Assembly (NCBI RefSeq): GCF_000406945.1
Contig: NZ_KE136354.1
Location: forward strand, 1,449,207 to 1,513,206
Length of the DNA: 64,000 bases
Reading direction: 5' to 3'
DNA from: Enterococcus dispar ATCC 51266
Lineage (GTDB): Bacteria > Bacillota > Bacilli > Lactobacillales > Enterococcaceae
Part shown: positions 18,378 to 27,456 of the stretch, in pieces
Numbering within the stretch: the first letter of the stretch is position 1
Layout of the letters: the number at the start of each line of letters is the position of its first letter
Notes under the pieces: model-generated
What the model saw: the letters and a program-made list of their open reading frames with translations, nothing else
What the model was told of the DNA's origin: nothing
The model's database searches: none
Program-made: the position numbers and the translations under genes

Positions 18378-19913
18378 CTATTTTGTATACTTATTCTGAA
18401 ATTCCACTATCGCATCATATTCTTGTTCATACATACGGCTCAAGCGAATATATAAAGGCATTATTTCATTGTAGATAGTGTTTTTCTCTTCATCTGGATA
18501 ATTAATAGTTTCTGTCTGGACCATATATTTGACTTCGGAAAGGTCTTCGACTTCTCCTAGAGCATACATCCCTAGAATCGCTGCTCCTAAACAGGCACTT
18601 TCGACCGTTTTTGGAACATGGACTTCCTGCCCAAAAATATCTGCGATCATCTGCCGCCAGACTTCTGAGTGCGCAAAGCCGCCGGTTGCACGGACTTCTT
18701 TTGGTGTACCGATCAATTCTTCCAAAGCGAGCATCACCATATGAATGTTCATACTGATGCCTTCTAAAACTGCCCGCATCATGTGTTCTCTATGATGATG
18801 GATGGCCAGTCCGAAAAAAGATCCTCTGGCATTGGCATTCCAGGAAGGTGCTCTTTCTCCGGATAAGTAAGGGTGGAATAACAACCCTTCAGATCCTGCT
18901 GGAACCTGATCGATTTTCTCGGTAATCAGGTCATATGGATCTCGCCCCTGTCGGTTTGCTTCCTGCACCTCTTCCGAACATAGCTCATCCCTCATCCATC
19001 TGAAAACCATGCCGCCATTGTTCACAGGACCACCGATGACCCAGTGATTTTCGGTCAAAGCATAACAGAAGGTCCGGCCTTTTTCGTCAATAACCGGTTT
19101 GTCGGTGACGGTTCGAATCGCTCCGCTTGTCCCGATCGTAATGGCTACTTCTCCCGGCATGACGGCATCTACACCGAGATTTGCCGAGCAGCCGTCATTA
19201 GCGCCGATTACAAAAACAACCTGTTCATCCAGTCCCAGCTCTTCTGCCAGTGCCGGTTCAATGCCTTTAAATTGAGTAGTTGTCGGTACAATCCGGGATA
19301 ACTTTTCTGGCCCGATTCCCAGAATGTTGAGTGCTTCCTCATCCCAGTCCAATGTATGCAGATTGAACATTCCTGTAGCCGAAGCAATCGAATGATCAAT
19401 GACATATTCTTTAAAGAATGCATGGAACACATATTCCTTAATGCCAATGAACCGGTCCGTCTGTTCAAACACTTCCGGTCTATCTGTTTTAATCCAGAGG
19501 ATATTGGTTAATGGCGACATCGGATGAATCGGCGTGCCGGTTCTTTTATATAAGTCTAACCCTGTTTGAGCTTTGATTTGTTCTGCATAAAGGGCGCTTC
19601 GCTGATCTGCCCAGGTAATGGATGGCGTGAGCGGCTTTCCCTCTTGATTGATCGCTATCAGGCTATGCATCGCTGCACTGAATGAGACCACCTTTAAATC
19701 TTTTGGATCAATGCTGCTCTCTTTCATGACCGTTCTGATCGATTGCTTGACCGCCTCCAGAATTTCGTCGGGATCCTGCTCTGCAGCACCTGGCTCTGGA
19801 ACGTTCAGCGGATATTCTATGGATGACTGTTTCACAGCGTTGCCTTGTCGGTCGAACAAGACGGCTTTTGTACTAGTCGTTCCAATATCTACTCCCAGCA
19901 TATATGATTTCAT
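18378..19913 (-). CDS. gntK: Gluconokinase (FGGY family)
   Basis: 511 residues from the ATG at 19913 (AGAGGA upstream; an earlier TTG at 19934 lacks a site). The N-terminal sugar-kinase motif MLGVDIGTTSTKAVLFD and the FGGY-family C-terminal ATP-binding segments VAITIGTSGAIR and RATGGFAHSEVWRQMIADIF are clear. It phosphorylates gluconate to 6-phosphogluconate in the cytosol. It follows the 6-phosphogluconate dehydrogenase gene (20027-20923), giving a gluconate-to-ribulose-5-phosphate route. No gluconate permease is adjacent. Xylulokinase is the main alternative, but context and GntK-like length favour gluconate. Confidence 0.85.
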   Translation of the reverse strand: MKSYMLGVDIGTTSTKAVLFDRQGNAVKQSSIEYPLNVPEPGAAEQDPDEILEAVKQSIRTVMKESSIDPKDLKVVSFSAAMHSLIAINQEGKPLTPSITWADQRSALYAEQIKAQTGLDLYKRTGTPIHPMSPLTNILWIKTDRPEVFEQTDRFIGIKEYVFHAFFKEYVIDHSIASATGMFNLHTLDWDEEALNILGIGPEKLSRIVPTTTQFKGIEPALAEELGLDEQVVFVIGANDGCSANLGVDAVMPGEVAITIGTSGAIRTVTDKPVIDEKGRTFCYALTENHWVIGGPVNNGGMVFRWMRDELCSEEVQEANRQGRDPYDLITEKIDQVPAGSEGLLFHPYLSGERAPSWNANARGSFFGLAIHHHREHMMRAVLEGISMNIHMVMLALEELIGTPKEVRATGGFAHSEVWRQMIADIFGQEVHVPKTVESACLGAAILGMYALGEVEDLSEVKYMVQTETINYPDEEKNTIYNEIMPLYIRLSRMYEQEYDAIVEFQNKYTK

Positions 19914-20026
19914 ATAGATAATCCTCTCTAGCAAGATATAATTACTTTGGGTTCGTTTACATACTTTGCTTCTTAAGCATAACGATAAAAGTCGATTCTG
20001 TCTATTTCAAATTTGAAAAATCCTTT

Positions 20027-20923
20027 TTAACGCTTTTCTACAGCATGTCCGCCAAATTGATTTCTTAATGAAGCCACCACTTTTCCGCTGAAAGAATCCT
20101 CTTCCAGTGAACGATTTCTCATCATCAGTGACAAAGCAATAACAGGAGCGGCTGTCTGCAGTTCCATGGCCGTCTCAACCGTCCATTTTCCTTCACCGGA
20201 CGCTTGGACGACACCTTTGATTTCATCTAACTTCGGATCTTCTGAAAATGCATTTTCCATCAATTCCATCAGCCAGGAGCGGATTACTGAACCATTATTC
20301 CAAACACGCGCTACTTTTTCATGGTCAAAGTCATAGTCGCTTTTTTCTAAAATATCAAAGCCTTCACTAATCGCTTGCATCATGCCGTATTCCACACCGT
20401 TATGCACCATTTTTAAAAAGTGTCCGCTGCCTGACTTTCCAGTATATAAATACCCATTCTCTACTGAAATGTCTTTGAAAATCGGCTCGATCTGCTCAAA
20501 GACTTTCTGGTCGCCGCCGATCATTGTGCAAGCACCTCCCCGAGCGCCCTCCATACCGCCGCTTGTCCCTACATCTACATAAGAAACACCTTGATTTTTC
20601 AATGCTTCATATCTTCTGACTGTATCTTTGTAGTTGCTGTTTCCTCCATCAATCAGGACATCTCTTTCTGACAGAAGCGGTTTCAATTCATTGATCAGAT
20701 TCTCTGTAATCTCACCTGCCGGCACCATCATCCAGACTATTTTCTGTTCTCCCAACAACTGTATAGCTTCTTCTGCAGACCCGGCAGGTTCCGCACCTTT
20801 TGCCGCTGCCTGTCTGACCGTTTCTTCATGAATGTCGTAAGCTACTACTTCGTGCCCATGGTCTAATAAATTCAGCATCAAGTTCCAACCCATTTTTCCT
20901 AATCCTAATAATGCTAGTTTCAT
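20027..20923 (-). CDS. gntZ: 6-phosphogluconate dehydrogenase, NAD-type (GntZ/YqeC-like)
   Basis: 298 residues: Rossmann motif GLGKMGWNLMLNLLDHG, then MVPAG, DGGNSNYKDT, DVGTSGGMEGA and the catalytic-site helix SGSGHFLKMVHNGVEYGMMQ. This is the short form of the decarboxylating enzyme. It converts 6-phosphogluconate made by the kinase downstream into ribulose 5-phosphate. The gene runs divergently from the RpiR regulator at 21069. It is a paralogue of the partial gene at 1-432. Confidence 0.88.
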   Translation of the reverse strand: MKLALLGLGKMGWNLMLNLLDHGHEVVAYDIHEETVRQAAAKGAEPAGSAEEAIQLLGEQKIVWMMVPAGEITENLINELKPLLSERDVLIDGGNSNYKDTVRRYEALKNQGVSYVDVGTSGGMEGARGGACTMIGGDQKVFEQIEPIFKDISVENGYLYTGKSGSGHFLKMVHNGVEYGMMQAISEGFDILEKSDYDFDHEKVARVWNNGSVIRSWLMELMENAFSEDPKLDEIKGVVQASGEGKWTVETAMELQTAAPVIALSLMMRNRSLEEDSFSGKVVASLRNQFGGHAVEKR

Positions 20924-20939
20924 AATTGATTCCTCCTAA

Positions 20940-21014
20940 GAAATTTTATTTCGCACTATCAGTATATAAAAGAATTTTATTCTGCACAAGTGAATAGAAG
21001 AAAAATATTTCTTC
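20940..21014. promoter_or_regulatory. Candidate RpiR operators in the divergent gnt intergenic region
   Basis: Two related sites, GAAATTTTATTTCGCA (20940-20955) and GAATTTTATTCTGCA (20972-20986), plus the palindrome GAAGAAA-AATA-TTTCTTC (20997-21014). GAAA/TTTC dyads fit RpiR/MurR-family operators. They lie between the regulator gene and the gluconate genes it probably controls. Confidence 0.5.
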
Positions 21015-21068
21015 CAGCTGTCTTTTTATTTATAATAGCTCTAACGATAGTAAAGGAGCTGACGAGGT

Positions 21069-21923
21069 ATGCCGACTGAAAATCAAACCTGCAAAATGAG
21101 GATCCGCTCAATCTACGGAACTTTTAGTACAAAAGAAAAACGATTAGCCGATTACATCTTGAATCACCCTGAAAAAATGATCCACGGGACCATCAGCCAA
21201 ATTGCTGCAGAAACAGAACTGGCTGAATCGACCGTTTTTCGTTTCTGCAAAAGGATTGGATATAAAGGATTCCAGGCTATGAAGATTGCACTCGCTTCTG
21301 AACAGACCGAAGAATTTCCTGATATTCATGAACATATCTCTGCTGATGATGATGAAAAAGCGGTTTTGAAAAAGGTCTTTCAGTCAAATATCAAAACACT
21401 GGAAGATACATTGACCGTACTAGACGAGACAGCCTTTAAAAAAGCTGTTTCCGCTTTACTGGATTCAGATAGAATCGAACTGTTCGGGTTCGGCGGCTCG
21501 AATGTTATCGCTTTGGATGGATATCATAAATTTGTGCGGACCGGTCTGCCTGTCTCCACCCAGATCGATGCCCATATGCAGATGATGTCTGCTTCACAAC
21601 TGACTGCCGGTGCAACAGCCATTTTGATTTCTCATACTGGTCAATCAAAAGATATCCTGGAGCTGCTAGAAACCTTGCAGCACAATCAAGTGACCACCAT
21701 CGGAGTTACCAGTTTCACTCAATCACCTTTAAGCCGTAAAGTCGATATACCGTTATACACCCTATCAGAAGAAACCGATTATCGATCTGAGGCTTTAGCT
21801 TCGAGAATCGCTCAACTCAGCCTGCTGGATGCCCTCTATGTCAACTTAATGATGCAGCTGGAAGAAAAAGGAACACACTCGCTTAAAAAAGTGCGTGAAG
21901 CTATTCAGAACCGCCGCATCTAA
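21069..21923 (+). CDS. RpiR/MurR-family transcriptional regulator of gluconate genes
   Basis: 284 residues. An N-terminal helix-turn-helix domain (about 1-77: TISQIAAETELAESTVFRFC) is followed by a SIS sugar-phosphate-binding domain (about 120-250: RIELFGFGGSNVIALDGYHKF, AILISHTGQSKDILELL). It is divergent from gntZ-gntK, so it probably senses 6-phosphogluconate or a related phosphosugar and controls both directions. Start behind AAAGGAG. Confidence 0.88.
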   Translation: MPTENQTCKMRIRSIYGTFSTKEKRLADYILNHPEKMIHGTISQIAAETELAESTVFRFCKRIGYKGFQAMKIALASEQTEEFPDIHEHISADDDEKAVLKKVFQSNIKTLEDTLTVLDETAFKKAVSALLDSDRIELFGFGGSNVIALDGYHKFVRTGLPVSTQIDAHMQMMSASQLTAGATAILISHTGQSKDILELLETLQHNQVTTIGVTSFTQSPLSRKVDIPLYTLSEETDYRSEALASRIAQLSLLDALYVNLMMQLEEKGTHSLKKVREAIQNRRI

Positions 21924-22038
21924 TGGACTGATTAGCGATATACTGACCAACCTGAAACTCTTCACATTAGAAAGGGTCCATTTGATTAGAAAAAATATTA
22001 TCATTGACTTAAAGAAACCCATAAAAAGGAGAATATTA

Positions 22039-22392
22039 ATGACAACGAGAAAAAACTATATATTAGAAATGTCAGAAGTTGATCCTTTAGGAGTACCCAT
22101 TTACTTTTTAGTTTCATTAGGTAGAGGGACACTTAGTGACGGAGGGAGAACTCTCCAAAATTTGGAAAGCTTACAACAAAATATAGAAACATATATCCCT
22201 TTATTTCATTCTTTTGGAGTTTCCTATATACCTGAAGAAATAGTTTTTCAAACCAAAGACATAGATGTTCGAAAAGGTGGCGAATTACTCGTTTCGGTGT
22301 GTTCAGAAGAAGATGTAAATTATAAAATTTGGGATTTTGTTGATTGTTTATCTGCTTTGAATCAAAAGATAAAAGAAGAAACACCTCAATAG
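22039..22392 (+). CDS. Hypothetical protein
   Basis: 117 residues from the ATG at 22039, which follows AAAAGGAG; the frame is open further upstream but without a start signal. Soluble, with no signal peptide or membrane helix. I do not recognise a family. It stands downstream of the RpiR gene on the same strand with a 115-bp gap and ends before a terminator. Confidence 0.6.
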   Translation: MTTRKNYILEMSEVDPLGVPIYFLVSLGRGTLSDGGRTLQNLESLQQNIETYIPLFHSFGVSYIPEEIVFQTKDIDVRKGGELLVSVCSEEDVNYKIWDFVDCLSALNQKIKEETPQ

Positions 22393-22484
22393 AACATAAT
22401 ATAAACCTATAAGTAAAGATATACTAGCATTAGGTGTGCAAAATAGAACCCAGATGAGGCAGAATACGTCCTTTTAGCAGAAAC

Positions 22485-22533
22485 GAAAAAAGACAAGAAT
22501 ATAAAAAAGATAAACATGTCCTTGTCTTTTTTT
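22485..22533. terminator. Bidirectional terminator
   Basis: An 11-bp stem AAAAAGACAAG/CTTGTCTTTTT with flanking A and T runs. It separates the hypothetical gene from the truncated csp fragment. Confidence 0.8.
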
Positions 22534-22573
22534 GGTTATGAATTTTACTAGGGTTAAATTTATACTTTACTAC

Positions 22574-22675
22574 TTAGATTTTAACTACGTTTGTAGCTTG
22601 AGGTCCACGGTTTCCTTCTTCGATATCGAATTCTACCGCTTGGCCTTCGTCTAGAGATTTGAATCCTTCTTCTTG
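22574..22675 (-). pseudogene. Cold-shock protein fragment (C-terminal third)
   Basis: The minus strand encodes [30 protein letters not shown] with short spacing differences from CspA-type proteins, ending in a stop at 22574. The RNA-binding N-terminal two thirds are missing, and the sequence joins directly to a piece of lgt on the other strand. This is a recombination scar, not a working gene. Confidence 0.8.
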
Positions 22676-22951
22676 CGGAACAAAAATCAATTCCTTCGCC
22701 AAGGAGAAGTGGCGCTCAGCTATGTCATCTGGTATTCAGCTGGAAGGTTTTTTATTGAAGGCATGCGGACAGACAGCTTATGGATAGGCGATTTCTTGCG
22801 AGTTTCACAAGGCTTGTCCCTCGTTTTGGTCGTAGCAGCAATTGGAGTTTGGATGTATCGCAGATATTATAGTTACCCACCCGCACCTTACTATAGGGGT
22901 AAACTTAATCTTCACAAGGCAGTTAATTACGAGGAGGTAAAAATATGCTAA
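22676..22951 (+). pseudogene. lgt: lgt fragment (prolipoprotein diacylglyceryl transferase C-terminus)
   Basis: About 90 residues reading [19 protein letters not shown], then [20 protein letters not shown], the conserved C-terminal membrane part of Lgt. The first two thirds, including the catalytic His region, are absent. No start signal. It joins the csp fragment head to tail at about 22675. Confidence 0.8.
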
Positions 22952-23070
22952 ACAGATGGCAGTTAATTAACAGAGAGACCGACAAAGTGGAAATGGAAGG
23001 AACATTGCAAGAGATTCTGGAAGAATTGGAAGTGCCCTCTCCTGAAGAGATTCAGATCAATACACACTAA
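22945..23070 (+). CDS. Small acidic protein (41 residues)
   Basis: An ATG at 22945 follows an excellent GAGGAGG site and overlaps the end of the lgt fragment by 7 bp. The product is acidic and helical, with a [10 protein letters not shown] core. I recognise no family. The strong site suggests translation, but it may simply be the next gene of the former lgt operon, cut off from its promoter. Confidence 0.4.
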   Translation: MLNRWQLINRETDKVEMEGTLQEILEELEVPSPEEIQINTH

Positions 23071-23147
23071 CGAAACCTCAAAATCACTCCACAGGAGATC
23101 ATGAAAAAAGAAGAGTCAATGAATAAAGCTCTTTTTAGGTTAAACGC

Positions 23148-23195
23148 AAAAGCTGAATCAGAAAAAGTTTACGACTTTTTGATTCAGCTTTTTTG
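23148..23195 (+). terminator. Rho-independent terminator
   Basis: A long stem (AAAAGCTGAATC at 23148-23159 with GATTCAGCTTTT at 23181-23192, extended by A/T pairs), followed by T residues. Confidence 0.85.
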
Positions 23196-23231
23196 TCGAT
23201 TATGAGTGTACCCCAAAACTACATAGCTAGA

Positions 23232-23269
23232 ACTTCTTCCATACAAAAATATTTTTGTATGGAAGAAGT
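23232..23269. repeat. Perfect 38-bp palindrome
   Basis: Two exact 19-bp arms with no spacer (23232-23250 and 23251-23269), A/T rich at the centre. It lies 36 bp upstream of a 24-codon hydrophobic frame. Terminator, operator and cruciform are all possible. Confidence 0.85.
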
Positions 23270-23304
23270 GTCTATTAATTTAGGATGTGTAGTGAGGATG
23301 ATCG

Positions 23305-23379
23305 ATGTTGAGTGATATACTTATTTTACCTGGTATTCTAACCTATATCTTTAACGTTCTCTTTAACTCGGAGCGCTAG
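23305..23379 (+). CDS. Tiny hydrophobic peptide (24 residues), doubtful
   Basis: ATG with GAGGATG about 6 bp upstream. The product is mostly Leu/Ile/Phe with a Pro in the membrane-spanning part and a charged end (NSER). That outline is shared with Fst/Ldr type-I toxins, but similarity is only compositional and no antisense RNA could be shown. Confidence 0.2.
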   Translation: MLSDILILPGILTYIFNVLFNSER

Positions 23380-23457
23380 GCGAATTTGAGTATAGAAGAA
23401 GAGAATGAAATAGAGTAGCAGTTATTCACTATAAAGTTGAAAAGGAATAATTTTAGA

Positions 23458-24194
23458 ATGTTAAATAAAAATATAATTGAAAAATATAAAAAAATAAAAG
23501 CTAGTAAAAATAGGATGGGCGACTATAAGAAAACATTATTTCATGTGCATACTCCAGCTTCCTATGATTACCGATTCAAATCTGAATGGAATAGTAATGA
23601 TTATAAAGGGCTATCTGAACAAGACTTATTCCATGAACATATTGTTAGTAGTTTTGATAATGAGATTGCTGCGTTAATTGGCGAAGTAGAACTAAACGGA
23701 GAATTGGCTATTTTTGAAACAAAAAAGGACTTTTATTCATACTTATTAATAGCAAATCAGTTAGTAAAAAATAATTATGAAATTGTAGTTGTAACCGATC
23801 ATAATACTACGAAAGGGATTGTGAAACTACAAAAAGCTTTAGATGAACATAGAACCAATATGCACAAGCACTGTAATGTAATTTACGGTATCGAAATTAC
23901 ATGTGCAGATAGACTCCACGTTGTGGGGATGTTTCGAGCAGAGCAACTAAGAGAAGTTGAACAGTGGCTATCTGATCATCTTATTTCAGAAGAGTATGGA
24001 GTCATGAAAAGTAGCTACGATGTCCTTAAGTATTTTTATGATAAACAGAGCTATGCATACATAGCACATATAAATACTTCAGAATTATTTAGTAAAAAGA
24101 ATATATACAGCGGTGGTTATAAAAAAGAATTATTAAGCGATCGCTATTCTAAATTTATCGGAGTTAATTCCGAAAAAGAAATTTCAAGATATAA
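23458..24194 (+). pseudogene. PHP-domain protein N-terminus, truncated by an IS1380-family insertion
   Basis: About 246 residues from the ATG at 23458 (AAAGGA upstream). PHP phosphoesterase metal-ligand motifs are present: LFHVHTPASYD, VVVTDHNTTKG and YGIEITCADRLHVVGMF, then AYIAHINTSE. The arrangement fits the N-terminal PHP half of PHP-ATPase (TrlF-type) proteins, which occur in defence islands; the ATPase half would follow but is missing. The reading frame runs into the IS end at 24195 and stops 15 bp inside it. Confidence 0.65.
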
Positions 24195-25868
24195 CCTGAA
24201 TAATTCATAGTTTTCAAAAACGCTTCAAAAACCTTGTTATAACAGTCTATTTTGTTTCGTTTATTCGCACCCTTTGGGTGTACAAAAAGAACCCCAATCT
24301 GCTATGGTTAAAGTGACTAAACCTAACCAAAGAAAGGGGTTCTCTCAATGGCAACTTTACACGAAAATCGTCTACTTTTCAATTCAAATGTTACAGTATC
24401 TCACTCTGGTGGAAATTTGTCCTCAGATTCCGGCTTAATATTAGCAAAAGAGTTCATGAACAAATTTGAGTTTAGCCAAATCTTATGTAAAAACATCCAG
24501 ATTCAAGATGACCGACTGTATCATGTTCATGAAAATGAATCTATTCTGGAACAAATCATCTTGCAGTTGATTGCAGGCTATCCTACAGATTCTTCAGCCA
24601 ATATATTAGCAACGGATCCTATCTTTCAAGCTGTTTTAAGCAAAAAGCGGTTGGCTTCACAGTCATCCATTTCTCGCTTTTGGGATCGGATGTCAACAGA
24701 AAATATCGTCCAACTACAAAAGGTTAACCAGATTTTGATTGATAAAGCACGTACGATTCGAAATACGAACGAAATGATTTTCGATTTAGATTCTACTCAC
24801 AGTGATACCTTTGGAAACCAAGAAATGACCGATTATAATGCGCATTACCAGACAACCGGTTATCATCCACTCGTTGCCTTAGATGGTCTTACCGGAGACT
24901 TTCTTAAAGCAGAACTTCGTTCTGGAAATGTCTACACCTCAAAAGGCGTCGCAGCATTTACTCGTCCATTATTTGAGCATTATCACTCTGTGACACCAGT
25001 AAGCACTATTATGGTACGTGCAGATAGTGGATTCGCAATGCCTGATTTGTATGAACTTTGTGAAGAGTACGATAGTTTGTATACTATCCGTTTGAAATCC
25101 AATCGTAATCTGTACAGAATCGCTGAGCAATTCGTTACCATTAAGGATCATCACGATTGGAGTAAGAAAGAAGTTCATTACTATAACGCCACTTATCAAG
25201 CAAAGTCGTGGGGAAAATCCAGAAGGATCTGCATAAAATCAACCAGAGAAGCTAGTGAATTGCTTTTTAGACATGAATTCATCATTACCAATTTTTCAAA
25301 AGACGTCTCTCCAGAAATGGTTTTCCAAACGTATTCAAAAAGAGGAACGATGGAAAATTACATTAAGGAAGCAAAAAACGGCTTTTACTTGGATAAAACA
25401 GATAGCCCACGTTTTATAGAAAATCATGCTCGTATGATCGTAAGCCTATTGGCTTACAATATCGTGAACTTCATGCGAACATTGTGTTTTACCAATGAAA
25501 CGAAAGGGTATCAGGTTTCTACTATTCGCTTATTTCTCTTTAAAATTGCTGGAAAGATAGTTCATTCCGGAAGAAGACAATACTTGAAATTAAGTAGTTA
25601 CCATGTTTACCAGAAGTTATTTTATCGGATTCTACAAAACATTCAGGTACTGCAGTGTTAGTTGCGTTTATTGCGCCATTCAAAAAAATTCGTTAACCAT
25701 TCGATAGGATGAGTGCGCCCAAAATGAGGTCTTTCTTGAACTTAATCAGTTAGCAAAAATAAATTAAACCCTTTAGAAAAATATTTTTGAGAAAAAGAAC
25801 CATTGAGCATAAAACTAAACAGATAATTATAAAATTTGGTAGTTTATAAAAAGTATGAATTATTCAGG
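24195..25868 (+). mobile_element. IS1380-family element, copy 2 (1674 bp)
   Basis: Same ends and length as copy 1. The immediate flanks (TATAA left, CAGAA right) do not match, but TATAA recurs at 26041-26045, 172 bp beyond the right end, directly after TATTCAAG, a near match to the IS terminus TATTCAGG. This suggests movement with adjacent DNA from an alternative right end. Confidence 0.95.
24348..25661 (+). CDS. IS1380-family transposase, copy 2
   Basis: 437 residues, identical to copy 1 except Leu for Phe in LVALDG (A at 24881). Frame and catalytic segments intact, so it should be functional. The same hairpin hides the ribosome binding site. Confidence 0.95.
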   Translation: MATLHENRLLFNSNVTVSHSGGNLSSDSGLILAKEFMNKFEFSQILCKNIQIQDDRLYHVHENESILEQIILQLIAGYPTDSSANILATDPIFQAVLSKKRLASQSSISRFWDRMSTENIVQLQKVNQILIDKARTIRNTNEMIFDLDSTHSDTFGNQEMTDYNAHYQTTGYHPLVALDGLTGDFLKAELRSGNVYTSKGVAAFTRPLFEHYHSVTPVSTIMVRADSGFAMPDLYELCEEYDSLYTIRLKSNRNLYRIAEQFVTIKDHHDWSKKEVHYYNATYQAKSWGKSRRICIKSTREASELLFRHEFIITNFSKDVSPEMVFQTYSKRGTMENYIKEAKNGFYLDKTDSPRFIENHARMIVSLLAYNIVNFMRTLCFTNETKGYQVSTIRLFLFKIAGKIVHSGRRQYLKLSSYHVYQKLFYRILQNIQVLQC

Positions 25869-26045
25869 CAGAATTTAGTCATGTTATGAATCCAATAAAG
25901 TAGATATGGAATATTTATTTTCTCTTGTCTAATTTATAAGAACTAAATGATTTCATCATTGTTTTGACACTCTCAGATAAAGCAGTGAAGACAAGTAATT
26001 ATTACTTTGAAGATGTAGCATAACTATTACTATTCAAGTATAACC
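25869..26045. other. 177-bp non-coding segment between two IS elements
   Basis: No reading frame. It may be DNA carried along by copy 2 from another location: bases 25869-26040 lie between the IS end and the second TATAA, and match neither the right flank of copy 1 nor that of copy 3. Confidence 0.45.
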
Positions 26046-27456
26046 TGAATAATTCATACTTATAAATTTCCTTTATTTATTTGGGAAAATCATTGGTTTT
26101 TCTTGTTTATCAGGGATTTCCGGATGAGAATCGCGTCGTTGGCGCAAAATGTACCTATTTTTTCGGAACGGCAGGAATTTATTCCGAATTTCGGACGCAA
26201 AGACCCCTCGGAACCGGTGAAATTTTAAAAATTTAACTGTGCATGGCTTTTACCCAGGGAGCTGTTGGATTTTATCCAAGAGACAGTAGAATAGATCCTG
26301 GTAAACATAGGAGGAGCTCATTTTCAGAAATAGCTTCCGTCCGCTCCGAACGAGCTTTCCGGCCACCTGGAAGGCTGCTTCTTTTGCCGGCAGGCAGAGG
26401 GTCTTCATGAAGTTGACCAGGTTTTAGGCCAGTAAGCTGACCATCATTCGGGCATGATTTTCCAGGAAATCAGAGCTGTCCGTCTTGTCCAAGTAAAAGC
26501 CGTTCTTCGCTTCCATGATGTAGTTTTCCTTTGCGACACGTTTTTGGTACAACTGGAAAACCATTTTTACAGAAAGGTTTTCCGATAGACCCGTCACTAC
26601 ATATTCGTGGCGGAAGGTCAGTTCCCCGGCTTCCCGCGTAGATTGGATGCAGACCCGCCATCCTTTTGGCCAGCTGCTGGCCCGGTAAGAAATCGAGTAA
26701 TGGTCAACTTCTTCCTGTTCCCAGGGGTGATTGTCCCCGATCCGAACGAGGGATTCCACCAATGCGGCCAGCTTGGCATTCACCTTATGGCGAATCACGT
26801 AGTGTCTTTGGTAAGTTTCGCAGACATCGTACACTTCCGGTGTCGCAAACCCGCTGTCCCCACGCACCAGAATGTCCGTGCAAGGAAGCGTCTGGGTATA
26901 ATGTTCCAGCAAGGGCTCCAGAACCCCCCCCGTTGGAGATATAGACATTACCGGAACGAAGTTCCGCCTTCAGTAAGTCGCCGGTCAAACCGTCAAAAGC
27001 GACTAAGGGATGGTACCCATTTGTTTCATAGCGGGCGTTGTAGTCCGTGTCCTCCTGGTTCCCAACGATATCGGAATAGGCGGAATCCAAATCAATCAGG
27101 AGTTCCGTTGTATTCCGTTCCAGCCGGCTTTGTCCACCAAAGCTTGATTTAGGTTTAGGTTTTAGAATTGGGAAATGGTTTACGGCGTGATCCGTCCCCA
27201 GAACCGGGAAAGTCAATCTTGGGAAGCAATCCCCCTTCAGGGAGTTGGCGGCCGAATCCGCTGGGTAGCCGACAATCAGCTGAAACAAGAGCTGTTCCAG
27301 TAAGGAAAGGTTGTCGTGAATCCAGTAGCTTCGGTTATCCCGGAACGTGAGCAGCCGGGCGGCCATTTCCGATAAACCGATGGAATGCATAAAATCCTTC
27401 ACCAAAATCAAGCCGGCATCGGTCGAAAGATTGACACCGAATCTCCTCCCCTTTCC
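26046..27456 (-). mobile_element. Decayed IS1380-family element (different subtype), interrupted by the group II intron
   Basis: One terminus, CCTGAATAATTCATACTT, is present at 26046. The other end and the first codons of the transposase are missing because the intron boundary follows at about 27456. It is more GC-rich than the three intact copies. A related terminus with about 240 bp of similar sequence recurs at 36985. Confidence 0.8.
26250..27456 (-). pseudogene. IS1380-family transposase, inactivated
   Basis: Related along its length to the intact transposases (VNLSTDAGLILVKDF, LIDLDSAYSD, VRGDSGFATPE, KENYIMEAKNGFYLDKTD). At least three lesions: N-terminus lost at the intron junction; a frameshift in an eight-C run (26924-26931, plus strand); and a nonsense change where SLLA is followed by TAA instead of a Tyr codon (26424). 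The C-terminal part continues in frame to a stop at 26250. Confidence 0.85.
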
